NCBI GenBank assembly: GCA_003550325.1 | Contig: QKWP01001650.1 | Span: 54,396 to 118,395, forward strand | Source of the DNA: Gigaspora rosea | Taxonomy: Eukaryota > Glomeromycota > Glomeromycetes > Diversisporales > Gigasporaceae | DNA length: 64,000 nt | Direction of reading: 5' to 3' | Shown here: positions 10,640-21,739 of the stretch, in pieces | Numbering within the stretch: the stretch's first letter is position 1 | Layout of the letters: each line of letters begins with the position of its first letter | Notes under the pieces: generated by a model | Databases searched by the model: none | Seen by the model: only the letters and a program-made list of their open reading frames with translations | What the model was told of the DNA's origin: nothing | Program-made: the position numbers and the translations under genes

Positions 10640-13106
10640 AATGATATTGTTGGCCCAATTCTCTAACTCTGCATAATTTCTATTCTTATAAAGTTGAGCT
10701 TTATCAAGAGATTCAGCTGTTACAAATTTCAATATATCATTCAACTTTGTTAACTCTTTAATTTGATTGGTCAATTCATTATTAGTATTTCGTAATTCAA
10801 TAATCTGATCACGTAATTAGCATATTAATTCTTGGTTTTGATTTGTCAAGTTATCATTTAAATTTTCTAAATTCAGAATTTTATTTTGTAAATAGTTGTT
10901 GGTACAAATTAATTCCTCCTTATCAAAAAGAAGTGCTAAATTTCTTTGAGACTGATCTTCAATGTATAAAATAATTTATTTATTTTATGTTATAATTTAA
11001 TAGTTTTATTTATATAAAAAATTTTAATATAATTTAAATAATAAAAAATAAAAATAAAAAAGTTACAATTTTCTGAAGCTACGTTTTAAACCTAAATACA
11101 AAGGTTGTTTTTTATTGAGTATATCATCTGTACCAGACCCAATATCAATTTTTGATCTTTTAGTTATAAATGAATCTTCACCAATATCTAATGTATTATT
11201 CTCAAATAAATCATTTTCATCAATCGAATACTCAGGTTCAATATTTCGTTTACCATTTACATTAAATTCTTGATAATTCACTTTGAATTGTTCTTTGAAT
11301 ATTATTATTATTATCAACTTGAGGTTCGATTACTTCTTTAAATTTGCCTTTTTTTTTTGTTCGTATATAATCTGAATCGTCTGAATGAAGCTCAAATACA
11401 GGTTCTAAAATAACACTAGAATCTTCAGAGTATTGATAGTTATTTTGTCGATTTGATGATTCAATTTGTGGATCTGAATCAAATTCAGTATTAATCCCAT
11501 CATTACTCTCAACAGTTGTATAATATTGTTTGGAAATTTGATTTGATTCTGTTATTGAATCATGAATTAATTTAATTTTTTTTGTATTATTTCTTGTAGA
11601 AAAATTAATTTTCTTTTTCCAGGTGCAGATTTTGGAATATTGGTTATTACTCGATCTGTAATATCATCAATATTTATAATTGTTGAATATTTATTTATTT
11701 AATTATTCCAAAAACGTCTCTAATAATAATATCCAGTATTTTCATCTTGCTGAATTTCACTATCAATACCCAAATTTGTTGTTACTAATTTAACTTGTTC
11801 TAATGTAGTATTTTTATTAAATTCAATGTCAAAAATTCAATTATTAAAATCTTGTTTGTTTCCTTTTTCAAAAATACGTATGACGTCACCTTTCCCAACA
11901 TGTAAATCAATTGGTTCACCTTCAAATTTGATAATAAAACAAACTCGTCTTTTAAAAGCTTCTATATCAATTGAAAAATTATATCCACGAAGTTTTTGTA
12001 TAAAGATTATCGATTGGACCATTAGCAGTTATACAAATATACATTGCAACAATATGTTTTTGAATATTTTACATCTATTCTGCAATGCTTTCGATCTGTT
12101 AATCTTAGCAAATTCGTCCAACTTAAATTATTTCCATAAAAATCACCTAGTAGAATCACAATATTATTATTGTAATTAAAACTTTCATTATTATATTCTT
12201 CAAATTGTTTAATATCATCTTTTTCATTCATGCCAGAAAATAAATCAGTGCAAAAATACCTTTTTCCTGTTCCTTTATCACCATATATGTATATAATACA
12301 AGGTTCCCAGTATCATGAAATATTTTTTAAAGGATTCATATTCTTAGTTTTAAAAGCTTCAGCCAAAATCTTCATTTCTTGTGCTGAATGAGACCACTTT
12401 TTATATCTTCTTGAATAATTTATAAGTACTTTATTTAAATTTTTTCCTTGTTCTTTTTCAAGCTTGTCAATAGCTTCATTATAAGCTTCATTATTATCAA
12501 CTTGCTTAGACTTATTTGTTTCGAATTTATTTGTTTTGAGTTCATTTTCTTTTGGTCTTTTTCAAATTTACTTTCATCATACAAAAAATCAAAAGGACCT
12601 GCAACTTCTGGATCTTCACTTATACGTGCAAATGTTCTTATACATTTTTCAGTACAACAATTACAAATTTTAGAAAGATCTTTAAAATCACATTTGCATT
12701 TTTGACCTTTTTTAGAATTAGGATTATGTTCTGGATTATTACACTGATTATAATCTTTCCCCGTATATGCTAAACATTCTTTATTAGTACCATTTGCAAA
12801 TTCTACATAAAGATTTGCTTCAAAATATCCTTTGATTCCAGTACCTTTTTTTGTTAAAGAATCATAGCTTCCAAGCAATATTTGTTTGTCTTTACGTAAT
12901 TTGACAAGGCCTTGCGGATGATATTTTCCAGGTTTTAATGATTTTTTATTAGCTTCAAATTGAAACCATAATTGTAAAAAGGGACATGATTTTGTATTAA
13001 AAATTTGTATTATATGTTCACGAATTGTATCAAGTCGTTCATATAATGTAAAATTGAATTTTTGAAACTTTGATTTTGAAGTTATTGGCATTTTCAATTT
13101 ACACAA
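10640..13106 (-). mobile_element. Endogenous CRESS-DNA-virus-like Rep relic (broken)
   Basis: A fossil of a rolling-circle replication gene on the minus strand. Parts in order: an HUH endonuclease-like region (12435-13106) with an FTL motif-I-like stretch, the metal-binding HPQG (motif II) and YTGK (YxxK motif III); then a superfamily-3 helicase-like region (about 11830-12300) with a P-loop-like GDKGTGK and a Walker-B-like stretch ending DFYG; then acidic, low-complexity sequence (about 11060-11650) and a coiled-coil-like segment (about 10640-10990). A Cys-rich insert follows motif III. No capsid gene was recognised. It is broken, with several breaks. CRESS-type Rep relics are known in many eukaryotic genomes, and the family match is by motif only. 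It could also be a plasmid-type Rep of the same lineage. The divergence suggests an old copy. Confidence 0.7.
12435..13106 (-). pseudogene. HUH endonuclease part of the Rep relic
   Basis: This uninterrupted stretch carries the recognisable endonuclease motifs: an FTL-type motif I near residue 20, HPQG near residue 64 (His-x-Gln form as in circovirus/geminivirus Reps) and YTGKDY near residue 114. After it comes a Cys-rich segment with C, CxC, CxCC and C spacings, which I do not know from standard CRESS Reps. In living relatives this domain nicks the origin and links to DNA through the motif-III Tyr. Here it is part of a broken fossil. Confidence 0.65.
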
Positions 13107-13680
13107 ATTAAATTCTACTAGGTATATTAATACTTAGTAAAGTTTATTAATTTTAAAAACATGTTAAAAAAAACTGTCAGACCAAAAATTGTATTTTATG
13201 CCAAAATTTTATTAACAAAATCATGTTTGTATACTTAATAAAAATTATAGAACAGACAAAAATAATACTAGTTTTATAAAATGATTTTTGTTGTTATATT
13301 AGTAAAATATTTCTCTATAGTCAAAAAAATATTTTAAAGAGTATGAAAAAAATGATCTACAAAAACAATACAGATGTTTTTTTAATATTTCTTAACAAGT
13401 TTTTGACCAATCAGCATGAAAATTGAGATTCAAATGCTCTGAGTTATGCTGATTTTGTTTACTTGGATGCGTTTTGCAGGTCTCTTAATGTAATTTTTCG
13501 TAAATCGTCGCAAGTATTTTCTTTAGAAAAATAAATTTTTCTAATGAAATACTGTATTTGAATACAGTTTAAAAAACTGTATTCAGGTTGAAAAAATTTC
13601 TGAGGTGTGCTTAAGAGAAGAACTCATCTATTTATACTTTTTAAAATTTTATAAACCAATTAAAAATTGTAATTTTTGAC
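13107..13680. other. AT-rich non-coding stretch
   Basis: No gene or repeat recognised, apart from a duplicated AAAAACTGTATT-type phrase near 13545-13590. Confidence 0.3.
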
Positions 13681-13790
13681 TCACTTAATTTGGGCCGGGT
13701 AGCTTAAATGACTCAAAATTTTAGGACGAGTGAGTTAACAACTCACAAGTTTGGCCAGAATTATGTATAATTCTAATCAGTGAGTTGTGA
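13681..13790. repeat. GAGTTAACAACTC word cluster
   Basis: Repeated GACTCA/TGAGTT words (GACTCACTTAA, ATGACTCAAAA, GAGTGAGTTAACAACTCAC, AGTGAGTTGTGAGTC) crowd into 110 bases. It resembles the family-specific word clusters of hAT-like elements; the ends are not resolved. Confidence 0.35.
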
Positions 13791-13889
13791 GTCGTCTATA
13801 CCCTAGTTTTTTTATAAAATTATTTTATTTGGAGTTAATCGTCATGAGGTGGGTCAGATCATTTGACGATTTGAAATGCAATTATTTTT

Positions 13890-14026
13890 ACTGTATTAAC
13901 CTTTTCTATTTGCACCATGGTATGGTTATACGAAAATTGAAAAATCTTATTTTGCACCCCTACATGTTGTTAATCTACGAAAAAAGGTGAGTTTTTAATG
14001 GTACAACATGAAATAGTCCAAGGTTA
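13890..14026. repeat. Dispersed repeat shared with 60.9-61.2 kb
   Basis: The block with TGTTAATCTACGAAAAAAGG and GTGAGTTTTTAATGGT recurs twice in the tandem block at 60651-61170. In both places a TTA-flanked MITE is adjacent, so the two loci share an ancestral insertion context. Confidence 0.5.
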
Positions 14027-14130
14027 GGGTGGTGACAGATATTACGTAATATTTTAGGGGGAGAGGGAGAGCGAAATGTCTTATATTCTATATATAATAT
14101 ATATATGTACTATATATCAGATAGGGTCTA
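14027..14130. mobile_element. Tourist-like MITE family T, partial copy
   Basis: The left end GGGTGGTGACAGATATTACG follows TTA (14024-14026) and matches copies at 33537-33679, 54256-54416 and 60588-60650. The right end is blurred in TA-rich sequence. Confidence 0.55.
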
Positions 14131-14184
14131 TTATGTAATCATACATATATGTATACTGTCTTATAGTGATTTTGGTAGATCTAA

Positions 14185-14245
14185 ATTTATCAGCCAGACT
14201 AAGCTGATAAATTTTTATTAACTTAGCCGGCTTAGCCGATTTCCC
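14185..14245. repeat. AGCTGATAA/TTAGCCGG word cluster
   Basis: TTATCAGCCAGACTAAGCTGATAA is followed by TTAGCCGGCTTAGCCG, a short group of palindromic words. A comparable AGCTGATTTTT cluster lies at 15740-15825. Possibly remnants of hAT-like termini. Confidence 0.3.
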
Positions 14246-14537
14246 CATGTCCCCACGTGATCTTGCATTTTATAGTGCTTTGCAATAAAGTGTGACACTG
14301 TGATTTTCACGGTGATGATCTCTGTGATTCTTAATAAAAAATTCAAATTTAGAATTTATGTAAATTTGATATATTAAATTATGCTTTCAATCATAGTTTC
14401 GATCAACGATCATATATATAAAAAGTGTGTCATTTCTAAAGCTTATATACAGTATTTTGATATTTTGTTTTTTTTCAACAAATATAATTTCTTACTCTTT
14501 ATTTAAATATTCCTTAATACTTGGTTATAATGGCTGA

Positions 14538-14672
14538 AGTCTAGAAACAAAGCTAAAATGTTGCAGAAAAACATGTTTTAGTTGTCAAAAATGTTTGTAT
14601 TGTGGAATTGACTTACAATGTAATTGCAACTTATCTGATGCACCACATAGAGGTACAAGTAACCATACTTAA
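14538..14672 (+). other. Short cysteine-rich open frame
   Basis: The frame contains eight Cys codons within about 26 codons (CC, C, C, C, C, C, C; e.g. CFSCQKCLYCG), which is unlikely by chance in AT-rich DNA. No in-frame ATG precedes it; a nearby ATG at 14530 is in another frame. It abuts the BTB fragment tail to tail. It may be a zinc-binding exon or gene fragment; no family recognised. Confidence 0.3.
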
Positions 14673-14836
14673 TTATTTTTAAAATATAAACATCGAGTAT
14701 TTAGGATGATAGAATGTACTTTAAATGTTTGAATATTTGGAGCTTGACCAACTTCAATAATAACATTATATTCATCACTATCTTTAAGAAGTTGGTTTAA
14801 ATTACTAGAAAGTTTCTCGAAAAATTTGATTGACAT
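14669..14836 (-). pseudogene. Truncated BTB/POZ-domain gene start (55 codons)
   Basis: From ATG at 14836 the minus strand encodes 55 residues and then a stop. The start MSIKFFEKLS, the EYNVIIEVGQ stretch and FKVHSIIL are the opening of a BTB/POZ domain. The wording closely fits the large BTB (often BTB-TLDc or BTB-Kelch) family of arbuscular mycorrhizal fungi, where such proteins act as adaptors for CUL3-type ubiquitin ligases or as self-association modules. A normal BTB domain needs about 100 residues, so only its first half is present, and nothing downstream continues it. It ends at YFKNN, just past the HSIIL helix. A TATATA-like patch lies about 30 bases upstream. I read it as a gene fragment left by duplication or transposition, not a working gene. 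Confidence 0.65.
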
Positions 14837-15184
14837 GTTTGTCAAAGTGAATCAAATTTTAGTACGTATATAAACCGAATGTGTGTAGTTTGTCATACTC
14901 TTTTTTTTCAAAAATGGTTAACGTCACATTAAATGTAGCTTGAATATCATTTGATACAAAATTGATCTACAACGTATAAAACTAATTTTATTTATTATTG
15001 ATCGAAGTAAAAATCATAACATTAATTTCTTTTTAAAATGCCGTTATAAAAGAAAAATTAAATTTTTTTTAACATATTGTAGTATGAAATAATTTATCCA
15101 TCAACTGGGTGAATTATTCATTCCCTCATCCATTGATGTAAAATTGTGCAAGGAATCTTTTTTTTTAACAACGCAACATTGAAT

Positions 15185-15429
15185 TTTTAGCTCTAATATT
15201 AGTCAAGATGGAGTAAACGCATTGGCGATTGCTCTTTGCATAAACACTACTCTAAATTATTATTTGAATCTTCATGATAATCCTTAATTCAGAACTTAGT
15301 AAAGTATTAGCAGAGACACTTTGCAAAAACACTTCGCTAACTTCTTTGGATCTTAATCGGACTGCAGCTGTCAAAAATGCATTTACACGATTATTTAATC
15401 CTAATTGGGTGAAAAATAGCATTTTATAA
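15185..15429 (+). pseudogene. RNI-type leucine-rich-repeat fragment
   Basis: Two repeats of the ribonuclease-inhibitor LRR type can be read. The first is in the frame at about 15195-15284 (GVNALAIALCINTTLN then LNLHDN). The second is in another frame at 15298-15429 (KVLAETLCKNTSLTSLDLN). Both fit the ALAxALxxNTTLxxLDLxxN pattern. A stop and a frame change separate them and no start precedes, so this is a remnant of a longer LRR gene, such as the RNI-like LRR or NLR-type proteins common in early-diverging fungi. It lies 350 bases from the BTB fragment in the opposite orientation. Confidence 0.6.
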
Positions 15430-15451
15430 TGTACAATAATTTTTCCTTGTT

Positions 15452-15562
15452 TTTTTTTTCAACAAAACCCAAATTCAGCTTTTGTTGGTTATATATAAAG
15501 CCCTTTCGCAAATAATATATAACTAACAAAAGCTGAACTCAGGTTTTGTTGGAAAAAAAAAA
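15452..15562. repeat. Foldback hairpin, about 40-bp arms
   Basis: Between T- and A-runs, AACAAAACCCAAATTCAGC and its inverted partner GCTGAACTCAGGTTTTGTT bracket a loop of about 20 bases, with further pairing through CTTTTGTTGGTTATATA. A short MITE or hairpin-forming transcript source. Confidence 0.5.
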
Positions 15563-16260
15563 GTATATTTGAAAATATATACCTAGTTTCTTATTAAGAT
15601 AATGAATAGCATGATAATGTAGATAAATAATACGCCTAAAAGCGCAAAGCCCAATAGGATTAGACCATTATTTTTAATTGTTATATACATATTAACAATG
15701 GTAATATAAAAAAGGTTATTTTAAAAATTTTAATATAAAATCGATTAGCTGATTTTAGAAAAAATCGACTGGCTAAGTCAAAAAATTAGCTTTAGCTGAT
15801 TTTTTGACTATCGACCAGAATCACTACTGTCTTAGAGTTAATAATTTTTTACCATGCCGCAGACCCTCATAGTAGACCCTTCTCAATTTTACCAGGTTTA
15901 AAGTAACAGACCCAGAGTGGTTGTGCGTATACTATTGTACGCGATAAATCAGTATTATTCTTAACGTATGTGATTTTTCAAGCCAACCCAATCAAAATCA
16001 AGAAACATGATCATGAACACTTGTAATTTGTATAAATTTTTAAATTTTATTTTATATCGAAGTAACTAAAACAAACAACCAGGTATATACAGACAGTATA
16101 TAAGCTAAGCTAACCAAATATTTAATGACAAATATGTACTGTAGTATAGATCTGAGTATAAAGATATAGATCCGGGTACAGAACTATGTGCATAAGTGCT
16201 ACAAGAATTCTTACGACTTTTTTCTCTGTAGCACACTTCAGGTCTTTTTTTTCTTAAAAA
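15563..16260. other. Non-coding stretch
   Basis: AT-rich, with an AGCTGATTTTT word cluster at 15740-15825 (hAT-like remnant). No gene seen. Confidence 0.3.
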
Positions 16261-17695
16261 AACCTTTTACTCCATGTCTGAAAAGCATTTTCTACATTCA
16301 TCCAAATAACTTTCATTTTGTTGCAAGAGTAATAGGTCCAAATCTTCCATAGTTGCAGAATTTGAAATTATAACAAATTCTGCAACTGATTCTGAAATTT
16401 CTGGTTCTTTTCTAGCCTTGCTATGGTTGGATGAATGCTGTAAACATTTATGCTTTGCCACATACGATAGAGTAGGGAAATACTTATGGCAAATTGAGCA
16501 GCAAAGTCGAGAATACATTGTTTGGTTAATAGATGGACAATGTTCATTATAATCGGGCACTTTAAATCACTCAGAATATTGAAGAAGGTAAACAGGATTA
16601 ATATAGTGACCATCTTGGGCTTTGGTAATGGGAGGAAGAAACCCATCAAAGAGTTGAAAAAAATCTATAGCTTCTTGTGCTCTGGTAGGTCCATAGCAGC
16701 TCAAATTGGTGCAACGTTTAATATCGATCAAATATTGATATAAACTATAATGTTTTTCTATCCAGGACCACAGAACAGAAGTATTAGTAGATTCATTAAA
16801 ACCTTGTTCCTTTTCATTATTAAAATTTCGCTGATTTGATTTTTTTTACTTTTTAATATTCTTATCTTCTTCCTCGCGAGTAAATATAATATCCACAAAC
16901 GGATTAGTTATTTTATCAATGTATGTTGCTTTTATATATTTTCAAAAAATTGGGTCCCGACCCTATATGTCACACAACATAGAACCGGCATAATGAAATT
17001 TTTAGTTGCTAATTCATCATCAACAATTCTATCCTGACTATCAAGGTGCTTTCCAAAATGATCTATTGGCAAAACAACTCCAGCCAACTTACCAGAAAGT
17101 GTAGCCATTTCTTTTCAACTGGGTTATACTTTGACTGCCTGGGGCATGTGTACGTACTAACAAGTAATCAAGATCGAATTTTTTAAAAATCTTGCAATAT
17201 GATCAATATTTTTAAGGTGCCTGGGATTCTCATCAGGTCCACCATCAACTAATAACACCCAAATCAGTTTTATTTCACCGTTTATTTTTAATATTTCAGA
17301 ATATTGATTATCTATCACAAGACTAGAAAGATCCTCCAATGGGTAATAGATGATGTGATTGAGGCTTAACGATGATTGAAACTTGTCCTGTCTGAAAATC
17401 ATCATTAGTTTCACTCGGTTTAATAATTAGATAGACTGAAGAAATTAGTTTTTGGCTACTTCCATGCATGAAATCATGATCAGGCAATTGGACTGGTTGA
17501 GAGGAAGATTATAAGGTATGAAATGTTTTACCAACAAGCAGCTACCCCTAAACCTATCTTCGCCTTATCATCTTGTGAGATAATTACAGAAAAATCAGCA
17601 AAGGTTTGTACAAATTGTCTTACACCCTTTACAAAAGCAAGACAATAGTGGCCATCAGGATGGTACTTTGTTTTATCACGCAAAACTGCAGCCAC

Positions 17696-20008
17696 CAGTG
17701 TTGTTACTAGCCTTAAGTCCAATAAAAAAATATTAGCCCTAGCCCTCATGTCCAATTGGACATATGGCTAATTGACAAGTGGCTAATTAACCTTAGTTGT
17801 TGTCTACATGTCCAATTGACCAATTATCCATATGTCCAATTGGACATAAAGGCTAGGACTAATTGGACATATATATAAATATCTTTATAATTAATAATAC
17901 TGTATATATATATTTGCAATAAAAATAATTTGCACAGACTATTTAAAATATATAATTTTTATATAAACTTGTGAAAATAAGCTTTTTAAAAAAAAAACAA
18001 CCTATTTTTAAAATTATATAATCAACTATTAGAACTGCTAAAAGTCTTAAATCAAGAACATTTGGCTTCTAAAAAAGAAATATTAATATCAAATTGTTAT
18101 TATATATATAGTCAACTCTTTCTAATTCAAACACTATTAAATTCTTTCTAAACCAAACAAAATCTTCTAAAACATTTGTAAATTTATTATAGAGTTCAGA
18201 TTAGCTAATAATAACTCTTTGAGAACCAAATCTAAAAAANNNNNNNNNNNNNNNNNNNNNNNNNNNNNNNNNNNNNNNNNNNNNNNNNNNNNNNNNNNNN
18301 NNNNNNNNNNNNNNNNNNNNNNNNNNNNNNNNNNNNNNNNNNNNNNNNNNNNNNNNNNNNNNNNNNNNNNNNNNNNNNNNNNNNNNNNNNNNNNNNNNNN
18401 NNNNNNNNNNNNNNNNNNNNNNNNNNNNNNNNNNNNNNNNNNNNNNNNNNNNNNNNNNNNNNNNNNNNNNNNNNNNNNNNNNNNNNNNNNNNNNNNNNNN
18501 NNNNNNNNNNNNNNNNNNNNNNNNNNNNNNNNNNNNNNNNNNNNNNNNNNNNNNNNNNNNNNNNNNNNNNNNNNNNNNNNNNNNNNNNNNNNNNNNNNNN
18601 NNNNNNNNNNNNNNNNNNNNNNNNNNNNNNNNNNNNNNNNNNNNNNNNNNNNNNNNNNNNNNNNNNNNNNNNNNNNNNNNNNNNNNNNNNNNNNNNNNNN
18701 NNNNNNNNNNNNNNNNNNNNNNNNNNNNNNNNNNNNNNNNNNNNNNNNNNNNNNNNNNNNNNNNNNNNNNNNNNNNNNNNNNNNNNNNNNNNNNNNNNNN
18801 NNNNNNNNNNNNNNNNNNNNNNNNNNNNNNNNNNNNNNNNNNNNNNNNNNNNNNNNNNNNNNNNNNNNNNNNNNNNNNNNNNNNNNNNNNNNNNNNNNNN
18901 NNNNNNNNNNNNNNNNNNNNNNNNNNNNNNNNNNNNNNNNNNNNNNNNNNNNNNNNNNNNNNNNNNNNNNNNNNNNNNNNNNNNNNNNNNNNNNNNNNNN
19001 NNNNNNNNNNNNNNNNNNNNNNNNNNNNNNNNNNNNNNNNNNNNNNNNNNNNNNNNNNNNNNNNNNNNNNNNNNNNNNNNNNNNNNNNNNNNNNNNNNNN
19101 NNNNNNNNNNNNNNNNNNNNNNNNNNNNNNNNNNNNNNNNNNNNNNNNNNNNNNNNNNNNNNNNNNNNNNNNNNNNNNNNNNNNNNNNNNNAATATTATA
19201 AAGTATATACTAGAAACAAAATAATATATAATGTGGCAGATTAAAATTAAAAAGAAATTATAATATAAAATCTTAAAAATTAAACTTTTTTGGGGTGCAT
19301 TTTTTAGGGTTAGTGTTTATTTAAAATAAAGTTATATTAAACAAGTATTTGTGAGTTTTAGAAGATCAGCAATTTAAGTAGAAAATATAGATTTTATTTT
19401 AAATTATGATCTGTAGCATATAATATTTCAAGGTATACAATGCATTAAATATAATGAAACTTGAAATTCTGCATTTAAACTTTATATTATATAGCTACAA
19501 CAATAATAAAATTTTAAAGCAATGTTGTATTTAAATAAGCTATATCTAATATATATTAATAGTTTTAAAAACTTTTCAATTAATATCTTCAGAAGCTTTT
19601 TTATTTAATTAACTAAATGTTATCAAATAATATACTTTTATTATATTAATTTAAAAGTACATAAATTAATAAGTTAAAGCTTAATTTTTAATTAATAAAA
19701 AAAAGTTTTAATAGGTTTTTATTGTGATAAAAAAAAGGTTGAACTCTTTTTTTTGTTATAGACTTGTCTGCTTGATTCAAATTTTATTATCATATCCGAA
19801 TTTATATAATAAATTATTAGCAAGAATTGCTTTAATTAGTTATAGTATTTATATATTTTTAATATCCTTTTCAGTATTATATTATTAGAGTTAGCATTTT
19901 TTTACCTATGGCCAATTGGACTTATAAAGTTCAATCCAAATTTATTAGCCCTTTTAGCCTTAAGTCCAATTGGATGTGTCCAATTGGACATGTCCAATAA
20001 CAACACTG
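17696..20008. mobile_element. Non-autonomous hAT element with perfect 8-bp target duplication
   Basis: The ends CAGTGTTGTTA (17696-17706) and TAACAACACTG (19998-20008) are exact inverted repeats. GCAGCCAC flanks both sides (17688-17695, 20009-20016). Both sub-terminal zones are packed with TGTCCAATTGGACA palindromes. What is visible inside is A+T-rich and non-coding; 18240-19191 is unknown sequence. It disrupts the DDE/C2H2 gene, so it arrived later. A related end occurs at 41109. Confidence 0.9.
18240..19191. other. Assembly gap (N run)
   Basis: 952 unknown bases inside the hAT element. The long frame running across it is meaningless. Confidence 0.99.
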
Positions 20009-20796
20009 GCAGCCACAGCTACCCAGGTGGGATGATAATGCGCCTTTGCTGCAAGTGAGTTGGAATGACGAGGCAAAAGGTAGTTGTTTAGGGTTGTTCT
20101 TGCCATATAGATACCATAGTTTTTTTTCAAGATTTTCTCTTAAATGATTCACAATCCTTACTTTAATTGCTTCTTTATGTCTTTGTGTATCTGCTGATCC
20201 ATATTCGATTGAATCATAAATATGTTCCAGTAGGTCTGGGTTCCGAAGTAAGTATGATGGTCTACCACATTTGTCATACTGAACTACCTCTTGTTGTTCT
20301 TCTAATGCTTTAACTTTTTTAGAATGATATTTGGACTAATAATCAGCATTTCTTTTTAATTTTCACAATATTTCTTTATGTGATTGAATATCAGTTTTTA
20401 GACTTGTAACCCTGCTATATAAGTCACAGCGAAGTTGTGAATCAGAGGTAAAGTTACATACTTGTTCTAGCTCTTTGATTTTTGTTTTGGCAGCCTCTAT
20501 AGAACAAACTGCCCATTTTTGTGCTGGTGCATTATTTGGAATTTCTTGTTCTATAGGAATTGCTGTCACAGCACGAGAACTACTAACTGTAATTTCTGGA
20601 ACAGTTGTTTTTTGAGATAAAACAGTGGACCCAATGAATCCTCTTAATTTAATAGGTGTAGCTAAGTAACCTTTTATTATATCATTAATTTTAGTTTCCT
20701 CAAACATTTTAATATTTTTCCACTCCCTTGCAGCAGTGTCACATATAATTGGGTTCAGATTTTCATTTTCTACCATGAAATGGTATACAAATGCAT

Positions 20797-21591
20797 TAGT
20801 AAACTGCTGATATTTGTTATTCGGAGATTTGTATATGTAAGTTTTATCAGATTTGGGATTAGATATAAAGGTTTGTCGACTCATTATGTTCGAAATAAAA
20901 TGGGAATAATGAGTTATGAAAAACTGAACAAATTTATTTAATTTGAACATTGACTAATTATATAAATAATCTTTTTACAGAAGTTCAATGTATTTGTTAA
21001 GATTTATATAGAATAGATTGTATAATTTGCAGCTGAAATTGCGATATACAATGTGAGTTGTTCTTTATTTTGTGTATAACCAATATATCTTATTTAATTA
21101 ATTATCTCAACTAACTTATACCACACGATCTACTTTACAATTTTACTTATTATACTAAATTCGTGTCTCAATCAAATTCGCATAATTTGATCCNTAGTAA
21201 ACTGCTGATATTTGTTATTCGGAGATTTGTATATGTAAGTTTTATCAGATTTGGGATTAGATATAAAGGTTTGTCGACTCATTATGTTCGAAATAAAATG
21301 GGAATAATGAGTTATGAAAAACTGAACAAATTTATTTAATTTGAACATTGACTAATTATATAAATAATCTTTTTACAGAAGTTCAATGTATTTGTTAAGA
21401 TTTATATAGAATAGATTGTATAATTTGCAGCTGAAATTGCGATATACAATGTGAGTTGTTCTTTATTTTGTGTATAACCAATATATCTTATTTAATTAAT
21501 TATCTCAACTAACTTATACCACACGATCTACTTTACAATTTTACTTATTATACTAAATTCGTGTCTCAATCAAATTCGCATAATTTGATCC
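20797..21591. repeat. Exact 397-bp duplication around a single N
   Basis: 20797-21193 and 21195-21591 are identical as far as I can read, with one N (21194) between. The first copy includes part of the N-terminal coding region of the DDE/C2H2 gene. This is most likely two contig ends that overlap but were not merged, not a biological duplication. Confidence 0.85.
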
Positions 21592-21739
21592 ATTATTGAT
21601 ATCTAATCAAATCTTTGATTTTGTACTATTTGAATTGCCTCATTGAAATGATTCAAATCATCAACAAGAATTGATCACTAGATCATAATATATTAATGAT
21701 ATATCAAATTATATGAATTTGATTGAGACACGAATTTGG
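21553..21739. mobile_element. TA-flanked MITE, 187 bp
   Basis: The ends CTAAATTCGTGTCTCAATC and (other strand) CCAAATTCGTGTCTCAATC continue as inverted repeats for about 37 bp. TA lies at 21551-21552 and 21740-21741. Non-coding; Tc1/mariner-type flank. Confidence 0.75.

Larger units (their letters stand above)
16267..20950 (-). pseudogene. DDE transposase-like gene with C-terminal C2H2 finger, split by a hAT insertion
   Basis: A minus-strand coding relic. The N-terminal part (20363-20950) carries a Ser/Thr- and Glu-rich region, probably starting at MSRQTF. Next comes a stretch ending GRPSYLLRNPDLL, then a catalytic-looking domain with HPDGHYCLA, IISQDDKAKIG (first Asp), LLVDGGPDENPRHLKNI (second Asp) and YNPVEK (Glu). 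Last is CCSICHKYFPTLSYVAKHKCLQH, a C2H2 finger (16450-16520). I recall this as a multicopy, poorly named family of glomeromycotan and some animal genomes; DDE transposase activity is inferred from the acidic triad, not proven. Two in-frame stops (TGA, TAG) lie near 20340-20375, and frame changes occur near 20110 and in the 3' half. A 2.3-kb hAT element interrupts it at 17696-20008, a few codons before the HPDGHY motif. Terminal inverted repeats were not found. Confidence 0.65.

Noticed and set aside
18219-19244. 341-codon open frame
   Set aside because: It consists of N bases; the same applies to the frame at 48819-49655.
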